A DNA stretch of 9,614 bases, taken from assembly GCA_964398365.1 (NCBI GenBank), contig CAYNMC010000002.1:1-9614 (forward strand), written 5' to 3'. This stretch comes from CAYNMC01 sp964398365 (lineage in GTDB: Bacteria; Patescibacteriota; Microgenomatia; UBA1400; CAYNMC01). Below, piece after piece: positions 1 through 5,250 of this stretch. A model generated the notes under the pieces. The model was not told the DNA's origin, did no database searches, and was given only the letters and a program-made list of their open reading frames with translations. Position 1 is the first letter of the stretch, and each line of letters starts with the position of its first letter. The translations under genes were made by a program, and so were the position numbers.

Positions 1-294
1 CAGATAGACATTGATGATAAAGAGATTAACAAGAAGTATCAAGATGTTATCTTGAACCATCTTAGAATAAGAAAAAGAAGTTCAACAACAATTGAAATAC
101 AGCAACTCCCAAATGCCGTACTACTTAATTCTAAATTTGGGATTGGAGATTTTGATGATGGATTAATTTATATAGGAACCAATTTCTGTTTTAATCAGGA
201 AAATCCTAGATGTGTTAATGTTAAATGCCCTTTAAACAAAATATGTAAAGCTTTTAATGAAGATAATTCTCTAATAAAAGATTATAGAACGTAA
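1..294 (+). CDS. 3' end of a gene with a four-cysteine iron-sulphur-like C-terminus (possible HhH DNA glycosylase/endonuclease III relative)
   Basis: The reading frame is open from the first base of the window to the TAA at 292-294, so this is the last 97 residues of a longer protein. A TTG at 52 is available but there is no ribosome binding site, and the frame upstream looks coding, so I read it as truncated by the window edge. Four cysteines (visible residues 63, 71, 76, 82) have spacing C-X7-C-X4-C-X5-C inside the motif NPRC..KCPLNKIC. The endonuclease III/MutY family ends in C-X6-C-X2-C-X5-C that binds a [4Fe-4S] cluster, often with a similar 'NP.C..CPL...C' text, and the preceding 'GIGDFDDGLIYIGTNFC' resembles the helix leading into that loop. 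The looser spacing and the missing catalytic part leave the family uncertain; a zinc-binding tail is the alternative. Codon use is very AT-rich. Confidence 0.55.
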   Translation, partial: QIDIDDKEINKKYQDVILNHLRIRKRSSTTIEIQQLPNAVLLNSKFGIGDFDDGLIYIGTNFCFNQENPRCVNVKCPLNKICKAFNEDNSLIKDYRT

Positions 295-379
295 TGAGTA
301 AATACGATTTAACAAATTAACAAAATTTTGGATTGGGCGAAAATTCTGAGAAATTATTTTAGAAAGAATTTGCCGCTAA

Positions 380-396
380 GCGAGGCACAGCCTCGC
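380..396. repeat. Perfect 7-bp GC-rich hairpin
   Basis: GCGAGGC (380-386) and GCCTCGC (390-396) are exact inverted repeats with a 3-base loop. It lies just upstream of the -10-like element and the broken GIY-YIG gene. It is GC-rich in an AT-rich setting and is partly echoed by the larger GC-rich hairpin on the other side of that gene. Confidence 0.6.
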
Positions 397-410
397 AATC
401 TCGCCCCCTA

Positions 411-419
411 TGCTAAAAT
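411..419 (+). promoter_or_regulatory. Extended -10-like element TGCTAAAAT
   Basis: TGC-TAAAAT matches an extended -10 (TGN plus a TATAAT-like hexamer). It ends 9 bases before the ATG of the GIY-YIG remnant, so transcription would start at or next to the start codon. The same nonamer recurs at 4082, 8646 and 9506. No clear -35 is visible. Confidence 0.45.
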
Positions 420-428
420 GTAAAAGAT

Positions 429-661
429 ATGTTCTATGTTTATCTCATTAAAATTGAAGATCGCGCCAAACATTCATACTACCTTGGTTATACAAATGAT
501 TTAAAAAAGAGATTTATTGAACATCAAAAAGTAAGGGCAGAATAGAGCTAATTTACTATGGAGCATATCAAACAGAAAAACTGGCGAGAATACGAGAGAA
601 AAAGCTAAAATATTTTGGTAGTGCTTGGCGTGGATTAAAGCAAAGATTGAATTTGACTTAG
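429..661 (+). pseudogene. Frameshifted GIY-YIG endonuclease-like gene
   Basis: The first frame (429-545) gives MFYVYLIKIED...YYLGYTNDLKKRFIEHQK and stops at TAG 543-545. A second frame opened by 545 and ending at TAG 659-661 continues with ELIYYGAYQTEKLARIRE KKLK...GSAWRGLKQRL. Together these are the two halves of the short stand-alone GIY-YIG domain proteins (UvrC/YhbQ-like, usually about 80-100 residues): the YVYL and YLGYTNDL strands, the R/H of the catalytic helix, and the C-terminal 'LIYY.AY...A..REKKLK..G' helices. Relative to intact members, the middle loop between EHQK and ELIYY is shortened by roughly ten residues and the frame shifts by one base. It is most likely a decayed gene; a sequencing or assembly error explains the frameshift but not the shortened loop as easily. 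Confidence 0.75.
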
Positions 662-715
662 AGGGCGGGATTAGCAAAACTTGAAATCATTCTTTCCGCT
701 TCCGCTTTTTGGCGA

Positions 716-757
716 GGCGGGCGGAAGGGGGGTTTGGTCCTTGCCCTTCCGCCCGCC
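716..757. repeat. Strong GC-rich hairpin (14-bp perfect stem)
   Basis: Positions 716-729 (GGCGGGCGGAAGGG) and 744-757 (CCCTTCCGCCCGCC) are exact reverse complements separated by a 14-base loop. This is the most stable stem in the window and is strikingly GC-rich. It lies downstream of the GIY-YIG remnant. It could be a REP-like intergenic palindrome or part of a terminator together with the T-run that follows 30 bases later. Confidence 0.75.
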
Positions 758-769
758 GAGCCTATTAAT

Positions 770-790
770 AAAATCGGTTCGGATTTTTTT
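770..790 (+). terminator. Possible weak intrinsic terminator
   Basis: An AAAATC/GATTTT stem (770-775 with 782-787) closes over a GGTTCG loop and runs straight into seven Ts (784-790). The stem is short and AT-rich, so it is weak alone, but the 14-bp GC-rich hairpin just upstream could add to pausing. It would end transcription of the region containing the GIY-YIG remnant. Confidence 0.35.
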
Positions 791-872
791 CAAATACCCT
801 CCGCCAGCTGGTAAATGCTAATTTGAACTTAATGAGTTTTCTTTTGAAAATCTTTAAATGAATCTTTAAATG

Positions 873-881
873 TGTTAAAAT
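873..881 (+). promoter_or_regulatory. Extended -10-like element TGTTAAAAT
   Basis: TGT-TAAAAT lies with only six bases (882-887) between the hexamer and the ATG at 888. The predicted transcription start coincides with the A of the ATG, i.e. a leaderless mRNA. Just upstream is a short tandem repeat of CTTTAAATGAAT-type sequence (852-871). Confidence 0.5.
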
Positions 882-887
882 ATTTTT

Positions 888-1061
888 ATGTCCAGGTTCA
901 AGGCTCACCCAAAGCAAAAAAGTTATTATCCGGGAATTTGCAGCCGAGCCGAACTTTTAAGAAAGGGTTTTAAGGGTCTTAAAAATCCGCCGATAAACAT
1001 AAAAACCAAGTCTTTAAATGCCAAGATGTTACAGCGCTTTTCCGGAAAACTGGGTAAGTAA
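888..1061 (+). CDS. Small basic protein, unknown function (57 aa)
   Basis: ATG at 888 to TAA at 1059-1061 encodes 57 residues beginning MSRFKAHPKQKSYYPGICSR and ending MLQRFSGKLGK. It is very rich in lysine and arginine and glycine-containing turns, with one cysteine (residue 18), no membrane segment and no obvious domain. I do not recognise a family. The composition resembles small ribosome- or nucleic-acid-binding proteins, but that is only inference. There is no Shine-Dalgarno sequence; instead a -10-like TAAAAT ends six bases before the ATG, which fits a leaderless transcript and supports this start. It lies 88 bases upstream of tRNA-Ala on the same strand. The promoter placement and coding-like composition make it more plausible than a chance ORF of this size. 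Confidence 0.5.
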   Translation: MSRFKAHPKQKSYYPGICSRAELLRKGFKGLKNPPINIKTKSLNAKMLQRFSGKLGK

Positions 1062-1149
1062 AATTCTTAAGTTTTTTTGCCTAAGATGATTAACCGGTTG
1101 AATAAAAAAGGCATTTAATTTAAATTTTTATCATTCTAAACTAAGAAGC

Positions 1150-1225
1150 GGGCCCATAGCTCAGTTGGTAGAGCGTTCGCATGGCATGCGAAAGGTCGCC
1201 GGTTCGAATCCGACTGGGTCCACCA
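1150..1225 (+). tRNA. tRNA-Ala (anticodon GGC), CCA encoded
   Basis: The 76-base gene folds as a complete cloverleaf. The acceptor stem is GGGCCCA (1150-1156) with TGGGTCC (1215-1221), including the G3-U70 wobble pair that is the alanine identity element. The D arm is AGCTCAGTTGGTAGAGC, and the anticodon stem TTCGC/GCGAA surrounds the loop ATGGCAT with anticodon GGC, reading GCC and GCU. The T arm carries GGTTCGAATCC, followed by discriminator A and an encoded CCA. There is no intron. The next 750 bases have no convincing gene, so it seems to be transcribed alone. Confidence 0.97.
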
Positions 1226-1611
1226 GCTTGAATTAACCGCTTTGATCGGATTTTACTCTCCATTTAGCAACCAGATTTTAATCATTTAAGACTAATCTTC
1301 TCTCTTTTAAGCCTGTAAATAGCTAACAAAAGTTGAAAACGAAGATTTTTAGGTCCTCTAAAAAGACTGGTGAGAAATAATGAAAAATTTATGAAAAAAC
1401 ACAGAAACATATTGGACTCTAGGTAAACGATTGTTAAGATGGAGATTTCTTTTTAGGTTTGTAAAATCGGCTATGCTTCCTTTATGAAACATAAATGCTC
1501 AATTAACAAGTTTAATAGTTGAGTCGGCTAACTCCGAAGAAAATTTAAAGATAATTGGAAATATGCCAATTCAGTTATAAAAGATACTCTGGAAAATCTA
1601 GAATATTCTTT

Positions 1612-1635
1612 TTACTATAAGGCTTACTATAAGGC
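1612..1635. repeat. 12-base perfect tandem duplication
   Basis: TTACTATAAGGC occurs twice without a spacer (1612-1623 and 1624-1635). This looks like a simple local duplication in the non-coding stretch after tRNA-Ala. Confidence 0.85.
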
Positions 1636-1648
1636 AAAGATACTAAGC

Positions 1649-1668
1649 CTCTGGGTCATAACTCAGAG
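1649..1668. repeat. 8-bp hairpin with CATA loop
   Basis: CTCTGGGT (1649-1656) pairs with ACTCAGAG (1661-1668), including one G-T wobble, closing a four-base loop. It is a compact RNA-like hairpin in the gene-free stretch, with no T-run after it, so it is unlikely to be a terminator. Confidence 0.5.
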
Positions 1669-1789
1669 AAAGAGCTTTTGATATTTTCAAAATTCCTGTT
1701 TCTAATACCTTACATAGGTTTAAAAACAGTTTGTCAATACCACTACCACTCAGATTGCAGGTGAAATTATCAAAACCCCTTTAATACAC

Positions 1790-1806
1790 GTCCTCTACAG
1801 GAGGAC
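1790..1806. repeat. Perfect 6-bp hairpin GTCCTC/GAGGAC
   Basis: GTCCTC (1790-1795) and GAGGAC (1801-1806) close a TACAG loop. It lies about 60 bases upstream of the promoter of the 96-aa gene and could end an upstream transcript or belong to a structured RNA; no T-run follows. Confidence 0.5.
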
Positions 1807-1863
1807 TTAGAATCCAAAAGGTACTGGACTTATACATTCTCCAAATTTTACCTCCTATGATTA

Positions 1864-1872
1864 TGATATAAT
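1864..1872 (+). promoter_or_regulatory. Extended -10 promoter TGATATAAT with long leader
   Basis: TGA-TATAAT is a perfect consensus extended -10. Transcription from about 1879 would give a leader of about 100 bases before the ATG at 1981, containing a TTCGC/GCGAA hairpin (1891-1906) and an AAAGGAG ribosome binding site. A -35 match is not evident, as usual for extended -10 promoters. Confidence 0.6.
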
Positions 1873-1964
1873 ACAGTAATTCGGTTAAACTTCGCATATA
1901 CGCGAAACTTAGGCAACATAATTAAAAACAAATATTGGGGGTTATTTTTATAAGAATCACCTAG

Positions 1965-1971
1965 AAAGGAG
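1965..1971 (+). promoter_or_regulatory. Shine-Dalgarno AAAGGAG setting the start at 1981
   Basis: AAAGGAG ends nine bases before the ATG at 1981. A TTG at 1972 in the same frame would abut the site directly and is therefore rejected as the start. Confidence 0.7.
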
Positions 1972-1980
1972 TTGAGAACC

Positions 1981-2271
1981 ATGAGTGAAATACCAAAAAC
2001 ACCAGAGCCACTGCTTAACCTTGAAAATCTTAAACCGGGAACGTGGACTTACCTACTACCTTTGTTTAATCCTAGGTCTGGATATCCAGAAGAACTTTCT
2101 GCCGAGGAAGTTGCCGCCCAACTCAATAATTTTTGGCCGGAAATAGACAACAAAAATGGTGAAATTTTAGTGACATTTCCCTGGCTTACTGAAAAATATG
2201 TAGATAGTGGGGGCGTTTGTGGCCCAGTCAAGTTACCGTATTTGCTGATTACTATTCGTATACCAAAATAA
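1981..2271 (+). CDS. Hypothetical protein, 96 aa
   Basis: ATG at 1981, well placed after AAAGGAG, runs to TAA at 2269-2271 and gives 96 residues starting MSEIPKTPEPLLNLENLKPG. The protein is soluble-looking, proline- and acid-rich at the N-terminus, with tryptophans in 'GTWTYLLPLF', 'NNFWPEIDN' and 'VTFPWLTEKYV', one cysteine in 'GGVCGP', and an apparent beta-strand C-terminus 'LPYLLITIRIPK'. There is no signal peptide or membrane helix. I do not recognise a family. It is one of only two genes here with both a consensus extended -10 and a strong ribosome binding site, so it is probably well expressed. It starts the run of small plus-strand genes through 3773. Confidence 0.75.
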   Translation: MSEIPKTPEPLLNLENLKPGTWTYLLPLFNPRSGYPEELSAEEVAAQLNNFWPEIDNKNGEILVTFPWLTEKYVDSGGVCGPVKLPYLLITIRIPK

Positions 2272-2333
2272 AGTCTTACTTTGGCTGACTTTGTTTTTAA
2301 TGAAGTTTACACCACGTTGCTTTTTCGTTCCCA

Positions 2334-2534
2334 GTGGTTATCCGACGGGGACGGAGAACAGAGTGGAGATGGGTCAGAACCTTGCAGAGCCACGCTCCTA
2401 TTTCATGGCAACTATTTGTGGTAAAGGATGGAATTATCAGACCATCAGGTACCTGGAAAAAGTTAGATGAAAGCGTTAGAAATTTCTTTAATAATTTAGA
2501 TTTTTGGCAATTTATTTCACAAGAAGTAATATAA
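2334..2534 (+). CDS. Doubtful small ORF (66 aa, GTG start), possibly a gene remnant
   Basis: The frame opens after a stop at 2301-2303, and the only usable start is a GTG at 2334 with no ribosome binding site or promoter. The second half, 'WQLFVVKDGIIRPSGTWKKL' followed by an aromatic C-terminal helix, looks protein-like. The first half, rich in arginine and tryptophan, looks less so. In the same stretch another frame is open from ATG 2300 to TGA 2468-2470 (MKFTPRCFFVPSGYPTGTEN...), whose start reads more naturally. One possibility is a single gene broken by a frameshift near 2390-2400, with its N-terminus in the second frame. No function can be assigned; it may be non-coding. Confidence 0.3.
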   Translation: MVIRRGRRTEWRWVRTLQSHAPISWQLFVVKDGIIRPSGTWKKLDESVRNFFNNLDFWQFISQEVI

Positions 2535-2536
2535 TT

Positions 2537-2545
2537 TGGTAAAAT
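2537..2545 (+). promoter_or_regulatory. Extended -10-like element TGGTAAAAT
   Basis: TGG-TAAAAT overlaps the tail of the preceding ORF and would start transcription near 2552, giving a roughly 30-base leader without a ribosome binding site for the NTF2-like gene at 2582. Confidence 0.45.
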
Positions 2546-2581
2546 AACTCAATCTTAATAATAATATTTAACCAAAATAAT

Positions 2582-2995
2582 ATGAAAGAGCACCCAAGAA
2601 TTACTTTCACCCCGGAGGAAATAAAAAAAATAGCCGAGATAAATTTTTCTCATTGGAATGAGGCTTTGTCAACCGGAGATCCGGCAAAAGTAGCAGAATT
2701 TTATGCAGAAAATGCGACGTTCTTACCTACAGTCTCAGGTGAATTTGAAAGAGGACCGGCAGGTGCTCAAAATTACTTTGAGCATTTTTTAAAAAAAAGG
2801 CCAAGCGGCGAGATTGTCCAAGAGGAAATTCAAGTGTTAGGACCCGATTGTTATCTTCATTCCGGAATGTACAATTTTGAAGTAGGTCCAGACAATCACA
2901 GACAAAACGTTAAGGCGAGATTTACCTTTGTTTGGCGACAAGATCCGCAAGGAGAATGGCGAATAATTCACCATCACTCATCAGTAAGACCTTAA
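2582..2995 (+). CDS. NTF2-like/SnoaL-like domain protein (DUF4440/CaMKII association-domain type)
   Basis: The 137-residue protein is a single NTF2-like domain, an alpha-plus-beta cone fold used as a ligand-binding pocket or a small enzyme. An N-terminal helix reads 'FSHWNEALSTGDPAKVAEFYAENA' (22-45), then 'TFLPTVSGEFERG' (46-58), a second helix 'AQNYFEHFLKKRPSG' (62-76), and strands 'QVLGPDCYLHSGMYNFE' and 'VKARFTFVWRQ', ending 'GEWRIIHHHSSVRP' (124-137). The 'TGDP..VA..Y..NA..LPT', 'ARFTFV' and 'IIHHHSS..P' texts are typical of the bacterial CaMKII association-domain-like/SgcJ family, and the length is right for a full domain. The histidine cluster (130-132) probably lines the pocket. There is no signal peptide, so it should be cytoplasmic. 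The substrate cannot be told from sequence. The ATG at 2582 is the natural start, but no ribosome binding site precedes it. Confidence 0.88.
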   Translation: MKEHPRITFTPEEIKKIAEINFSHWNEALSTGDPAKVAEFYAENATFLPTVSGEFERGPAGAQNYFEHFLKKRPSGEIVQEEIQVLGPDCYLHSGMYNFEVGPDNHRQNVKARFTFVWRQDPQGEWRIIHHHSSVRP

Positions 2996-3129
2996 GAATA
3001 AAAATTGCTCGTGGAAGGTTGCCTTGCCTGACTCTCTCTTATCACCCTGAAATCTGGCAAAATCAACCAAGCTAGCGGCAGCTTACCCGGGTGTTCGGCA
3101 TAAAAATGATGTGGCGAAGTTGAGTAAAA

Positions 3130-3138
3130 TGATATTAT
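3130..3138 (+). promoter_or_regulatory. Extended -10 promoter TGATATTAT
   Basis: TGA-TATTAT would start transcription near 3145, giving a roughly 20-base leader that contains the ribosome binding site GGAGGTG before the ATG at 3165. A TGAGTAAAAT element just upstream (3121-3130) is an alternative. Confidence 0.55.
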
Positions 3139-3152
3139 AAATAAATGATTAT

Positions 3153-3159
3153 GGAGGTG
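3153..3159 (+). promoter_or_regulatory. Strong Shine-Dalgarno GGAGGTG
   Basis: GGAGGTG ends five bases before the ATG at 3165 and fully complements the usual 16S tail. It fixes the start of the transglutaminase-like gene. Confidence 0.8.
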
Positions 3160-3164
3160 GCAAA

Positions 3165-3773
3165 ATGACTGAATGGAACAAAACTCAAAGGATGCAAGAA
3201 AGACTGGGGGTAAAAGATTATTATCAAGGAAGACCTATCATCCATAGAGATTCGCCGGTAGACGGTGGTGTCTATTTAGGAGAAGGTCAAAGGGAAGCCA
3301 TTGTCGTAGATTCAGAAAAATATCCTAAATTAAGAGAACTTTATAAAAAAGCTAAAACCAAAGCCACAAAAGGCGGCACCATTAGAGAAGAAGAAATTTT
3401 AAGAGCTGTTTATGAAACCGTGAAAGAGGCAATGCCAAACCAAAATAACGAGGCGGTTAACAATCTAATCAGCAAAGCTGGCTTGCAAAGAGATCGTAAA
3501 GTTGCTTTGGATTTTTTTATTGAAAATGGTGTGGGTGTTTGTAGGCATTATGCTTTAGCTTGCGCCGCTCTGCTTGAGCTTTTTAAAAAAAAAGGGTGGA
3601 TAGGAGGTAAAATAAGTGTAGATAGAAATGCTACCAATTTAGGTGGACATGCGTGGTGTCGTTATACAAACTCTGCCGGCCAGGTCATCATTCTTGATGT
3701 AGCTAGAAACTATCTGGGAAGCTTAGAGAAAGGGAATGAGAGATGGGATTATCAAAGACCAGAAAATTACTAA
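3165..3773 (+). CDS. Transglutaminase-like papain-fold protein (Cys-His-Asp triad)
   Basis: The 202-residue protein has a clear transglutaminase-like core in its C-terminal half. Cys126 in 'GVGVCRHYALACAALLELF' sits at the N-terminus of a helix, His162 lies in 'NLGGHAWCRYTN', and Asp178 lies in 'VIILDVARN'; order and spacing match the catalytic triad of the superfamily. Such folds act as cysteine proteases, transamidases or acyltransferases; which one applies here cannot be told. The N-terminal 120 residues are hydrophilic, with 'GGVYLGEGQREAIVVD' and a charged helical stretch (50-90), and no family I recognise. There is no signal peptide or transmembrane helix, so it should act in the cytoplasm unless exported unconventionally. 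It has its own promoter and a strong ribosome binding site, so it is expressed independently of the NTF2-like gene 169 bases upstream. Confidence 0.8.
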   Translation: MTEWNKTQRMQERLGVKDYYQGRPIIHRDSPVDGGVYLGEGQREAIVVDSEKYPKLRELYKKAKTKATKGGTIREEEILRAVYETVKEAMPNQNNEAVNNLISKAGLQRDRKVALDFFIENGVGVCRHYALACAALLELFKKKGWIGGKISVDRNATNLGGHAWCRYTNSAGQVIILDVARNYLGSLEKGNERWDYQRPENY

Positions 3774-3886
3774 AAACCAAAATTTTAAAAATCTCCCAAA
3801 ACCATAGTTCTCTGGCTCGACTTCTGTCAGAGGCCGACAACTAATTCTCAGTTGCCCGGTCTGCACCCAACCTTACTAACACTTAA

Positions 3887-3960
3887 ATTTCTCTTGACCG
3901 CGGCTGGCGAGATTGGCGAAAACAGCCAATTCCGTCAGTAAATACTGATCAGAGAGAAAT
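3887..3960. repeat. Nested inverted repeats forming a possible multibranched structure
   Basis: The outer arms are ATTTCTCT (3887-3894) and AGAGAAAT (3953-3960). Inside are GGCTG (3902-3906) with CAGCC (3923-3927) and TCAGT (3935-3939) with ACTGA (3944-3948). The geometry is that of a three-way junction, as in a structured RNA. Confidence 0.4.
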
Positions 3961-4030
3961 CTTTGTTCAAACCTAAGCAAAACAGAACCTTGCCGAGGTA
4001 ACCGCCGCGGCCAGTCACTAACATCACCAA

Positions 4031-4050
4031 ACTGCTTTAGTTTAAGCAGT
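4031..4050. repeat. Perfect 7-bp hairpin ACTGCTT/AAGCAGT
   Basis: ACTGCTT (4031-4037) and AAGCAGT (4044-4050) close a TAGTTT loop, about 30 bases upstream of the -10-like element. No T-run follows on the plus strand. Confidence 0.6.
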
Positions 4051-4081
4051 GTCCAGATTTTAACCTAAAGAGATGCTGATA

Positions 4082-4090
4082 TGCTAAAAT
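4082..4090 (+). promoter_or_regulatory. Extended -10-like element TGCTAAAAT with no gene behind it
   Basis: This is the same TGC-TAAAAT nonamer as at 411, 8646 and 9506. Downstream there is only a four-codon ORF (ATG 4098, stop 4110-4112), so if active the promoter would make an untranslated RNA. Confidence 0.4.
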
Positions 4091-4096
4091 CAAGAT

Positions 4097-4200
4097 GATG
4101 AGGATAAATTAATTGTCACTGCTGAAAATTTTTGGCAGTCTCGCTGATAAGATTTCGAGTTAAGCAAAAAATTTTCCCTTCTTGAAATTCATTATCAGGA
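4097..4200 (+). ncRNA. Candidate small structured RNA
   Basis: This is predicted from the position of the -10-like element at 4082-4090, not from any known family. The first hairpin is ACTGC/GCAGT (4118-4122 with 4135-4139), extended by wobble and A-T pairs to about nine pairs over a small AATT loop. The second pairs CTGATAA (4144-4150) with TTATCAG (4192-4198) and continues imperfectly as GATTTCGAG with CTTGAAATTC (4151-4159, 4181-4190). A run of Ts at 4205-4209 follows. On the opposite strand the same hairpins could serve the DUF2157 transcript as its 3' end. Confidence 0.3.
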
Positions 4201-4233
4201 AGAGTTTTTGCGCGGGAAGGCCGGCGGCAAACT

Positions 4234-5217
4234 TTAGCCGCTAAGATATTTCTTTTTAAGCGAAACGGAAAGATAGCCAGCGCCAATCATCGCCAACCCG
4301 GCGATAACCAGTGCCAAAGGCCAACCCAAACCGCTTGAAAAATATTCATCTGTAATTTTGAGGATATAAAATATAAAAAAGAGTGTCCCAAAAGTAAGAA
4401 ATGCTTTGCTTTTAAACCTGACGCTAAAAAACAGGCTGGCGAAAACCAAAACAGGATAAATCAATTCCCAAAATAAATTTTGGTTTGGTTTCCAGCCGCC
4501 AAGGGTAAAAGCCGCCCCCAAAAACCCGAGAATCCCAAAACCGTTGAGGAAGCCGCAAAGTGACATCCGCTCAGTTTTTGAAAAGATATAGCCTAATAAT
4601 ATATAAACAAGCCCCGCAAACAAAATCCGGTATTGGTAAAATCTTCCCTTGTCAAAAAATAAACTCTCTCTCGCTAAAAAACTGGTGAAACTAAAAAAAA
4701 GCCAGGTACCAAATAAAATACTAAATAAAGTAAAAATATTTTTTCTGAATACAAAATGCGATAATAAGTAAATACCCAACATTGTTCCCGAGATGAAACT
4801 TTGCCAACCATCACTGCTGGCTTTAAAACCAAAGTGGTTAATCACCACCCAAATACCTATCGGCATAACCAAGGCGGAAATAAGATAAAAAGCAGAGCCA
4901 ACAGTTTCGGTGCGTTTATTGCGGCTAAAAAACATACCGCTAAAATAGGCGGCGGTTCCGGCAACAAGAGTAGTTAAAACTTTCACTCCAAAGCTAAGGC
5001 TGCGCCAGTTTTGCCAAAGTAAAATCGCAATCCCCAAAAAGACAATCGCTCCCCCAAGGTAGGTTAAAATCGTCATCAGACTCGGTTTTGGGGCCAAAAC
5101 TACATCAACCCTGCCCCGCCTTCCTGATTCATAAGCCGCTTCCAGCTCTGCCTTGGAAATTATTTTTTGCTCGGCGAGTGACTTGATATAGGCTAAAATT
5201 TCTTCTTTGGTTGTCAT
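4234..5217 (-). CDS. DUF2157-family multi-pass membrane protein
   Basis: This 327-residue protein begins with a cytoplasmic helical region (1-45, 'KEEILAYIKSLAEQKIISKAELEAAYE'), the 'W/K...GlIs..e' type header of the DUF2157 family. It is followed by about ten hydrophobic segments (roughly 49-68, 77-97, 107-127, 141-157, 160-178, 193-213, 217-236, 250-267, 270-287, 295-318). The text 'LTYLGGAIVFLGIAILLWQNWRSLS' is the family hallmark: first membrane helix, then 'W..ls...K'. It ends in a basic tail, KKKYLSG. The molecular function of the family is unknown. The gene lies 144 bases downstream of the O-antigen-ligase-like gene on the same strand but has its own -10 TATAAT (5251-5256), so the two need not share one transcript. 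The ATG at 5217 lacks a ribosome binding site. Confidence 0.85.
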   Translation of the reverse strand: MTTKEEILAYIKSLAEQKIISKAELEAAYESGRRGRVDVVLAPKPSLMTILTYLGGAIVFLGIAILLWQNWRSLSFGVKVLTTLVAGTAAYFSGMFFSRNKRTETVGSAFYLISALVMPIGIWVVINHFGFKASSDGWQSFISGTMLGIYLLSHFVFRKNIFTLFSILFGTWLFFSFTSFLARESLFFDKGRFYQYRILFAGLVYILLGYIFSKTERMSLCGFLNGFGILGFLGAAFTLGGWKPNQNLFWELIYPVLVFASLFFSVRFKSKAFLTFGTLFFIFYILKITDEYFSSGLGWPLALVIAGLAMIGAGYLSVSLKKKYLSG

Positions 5218-5250
5218 CTATTTTTATATTTAACTAAATTTACTAAAACC

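Larger units (their letters stand above)
1226..1980. other. Long intergenic stretch without a convincing gene
   Basis: No frame on either strand holds a believable gene here; ORFs are very short and interrupted. It contains a 12-base perfect tandem duplication, several hairpins (CTCAATTA/TAGTTGAG at 1498-1523; an 8-bp stem at 1649-1668; GTCCTC/GAGGAC at 1790-1806; TTCGC/GCGAA at 1891-1906) and, at the 3' end, the promoter and ribosome binding site of the next gene. It may hold a decayed gene or an untranslated RNA; nothing in it matches an RNA family I recognise. Confidence 0.5.
3774..4233. other. Gene-free convergent spacer rich in inverted repeats
   Basis: No believable ORF lies in these 460 bases between the 3' ends of the plus-strand transglutaminase-like gene and the minus-strand DUF2157 gene. 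It contains at least seven inverted repeats and one promoter-like element. Two blocks stand out: 3838-3960 (CAACT/AGTTG, ATTTCTCT/AGAGAAAT enclosing GGCTG/CAGCC and TCAGT/ACTGA) and 4082-4198 (a -10-like element followed by two long hairpins). Some of these may be bidirectional terminators for the two genes; none is followed by a clean T-run. Confidence 0.5.

Noticed and set aside
2049..2231. Minus-strand ORF of 60 aa opposite the 96-aa gene
   Set aside because: It is fully antisense to a gene with a promoter and ribosome binding site, and has none of its own.
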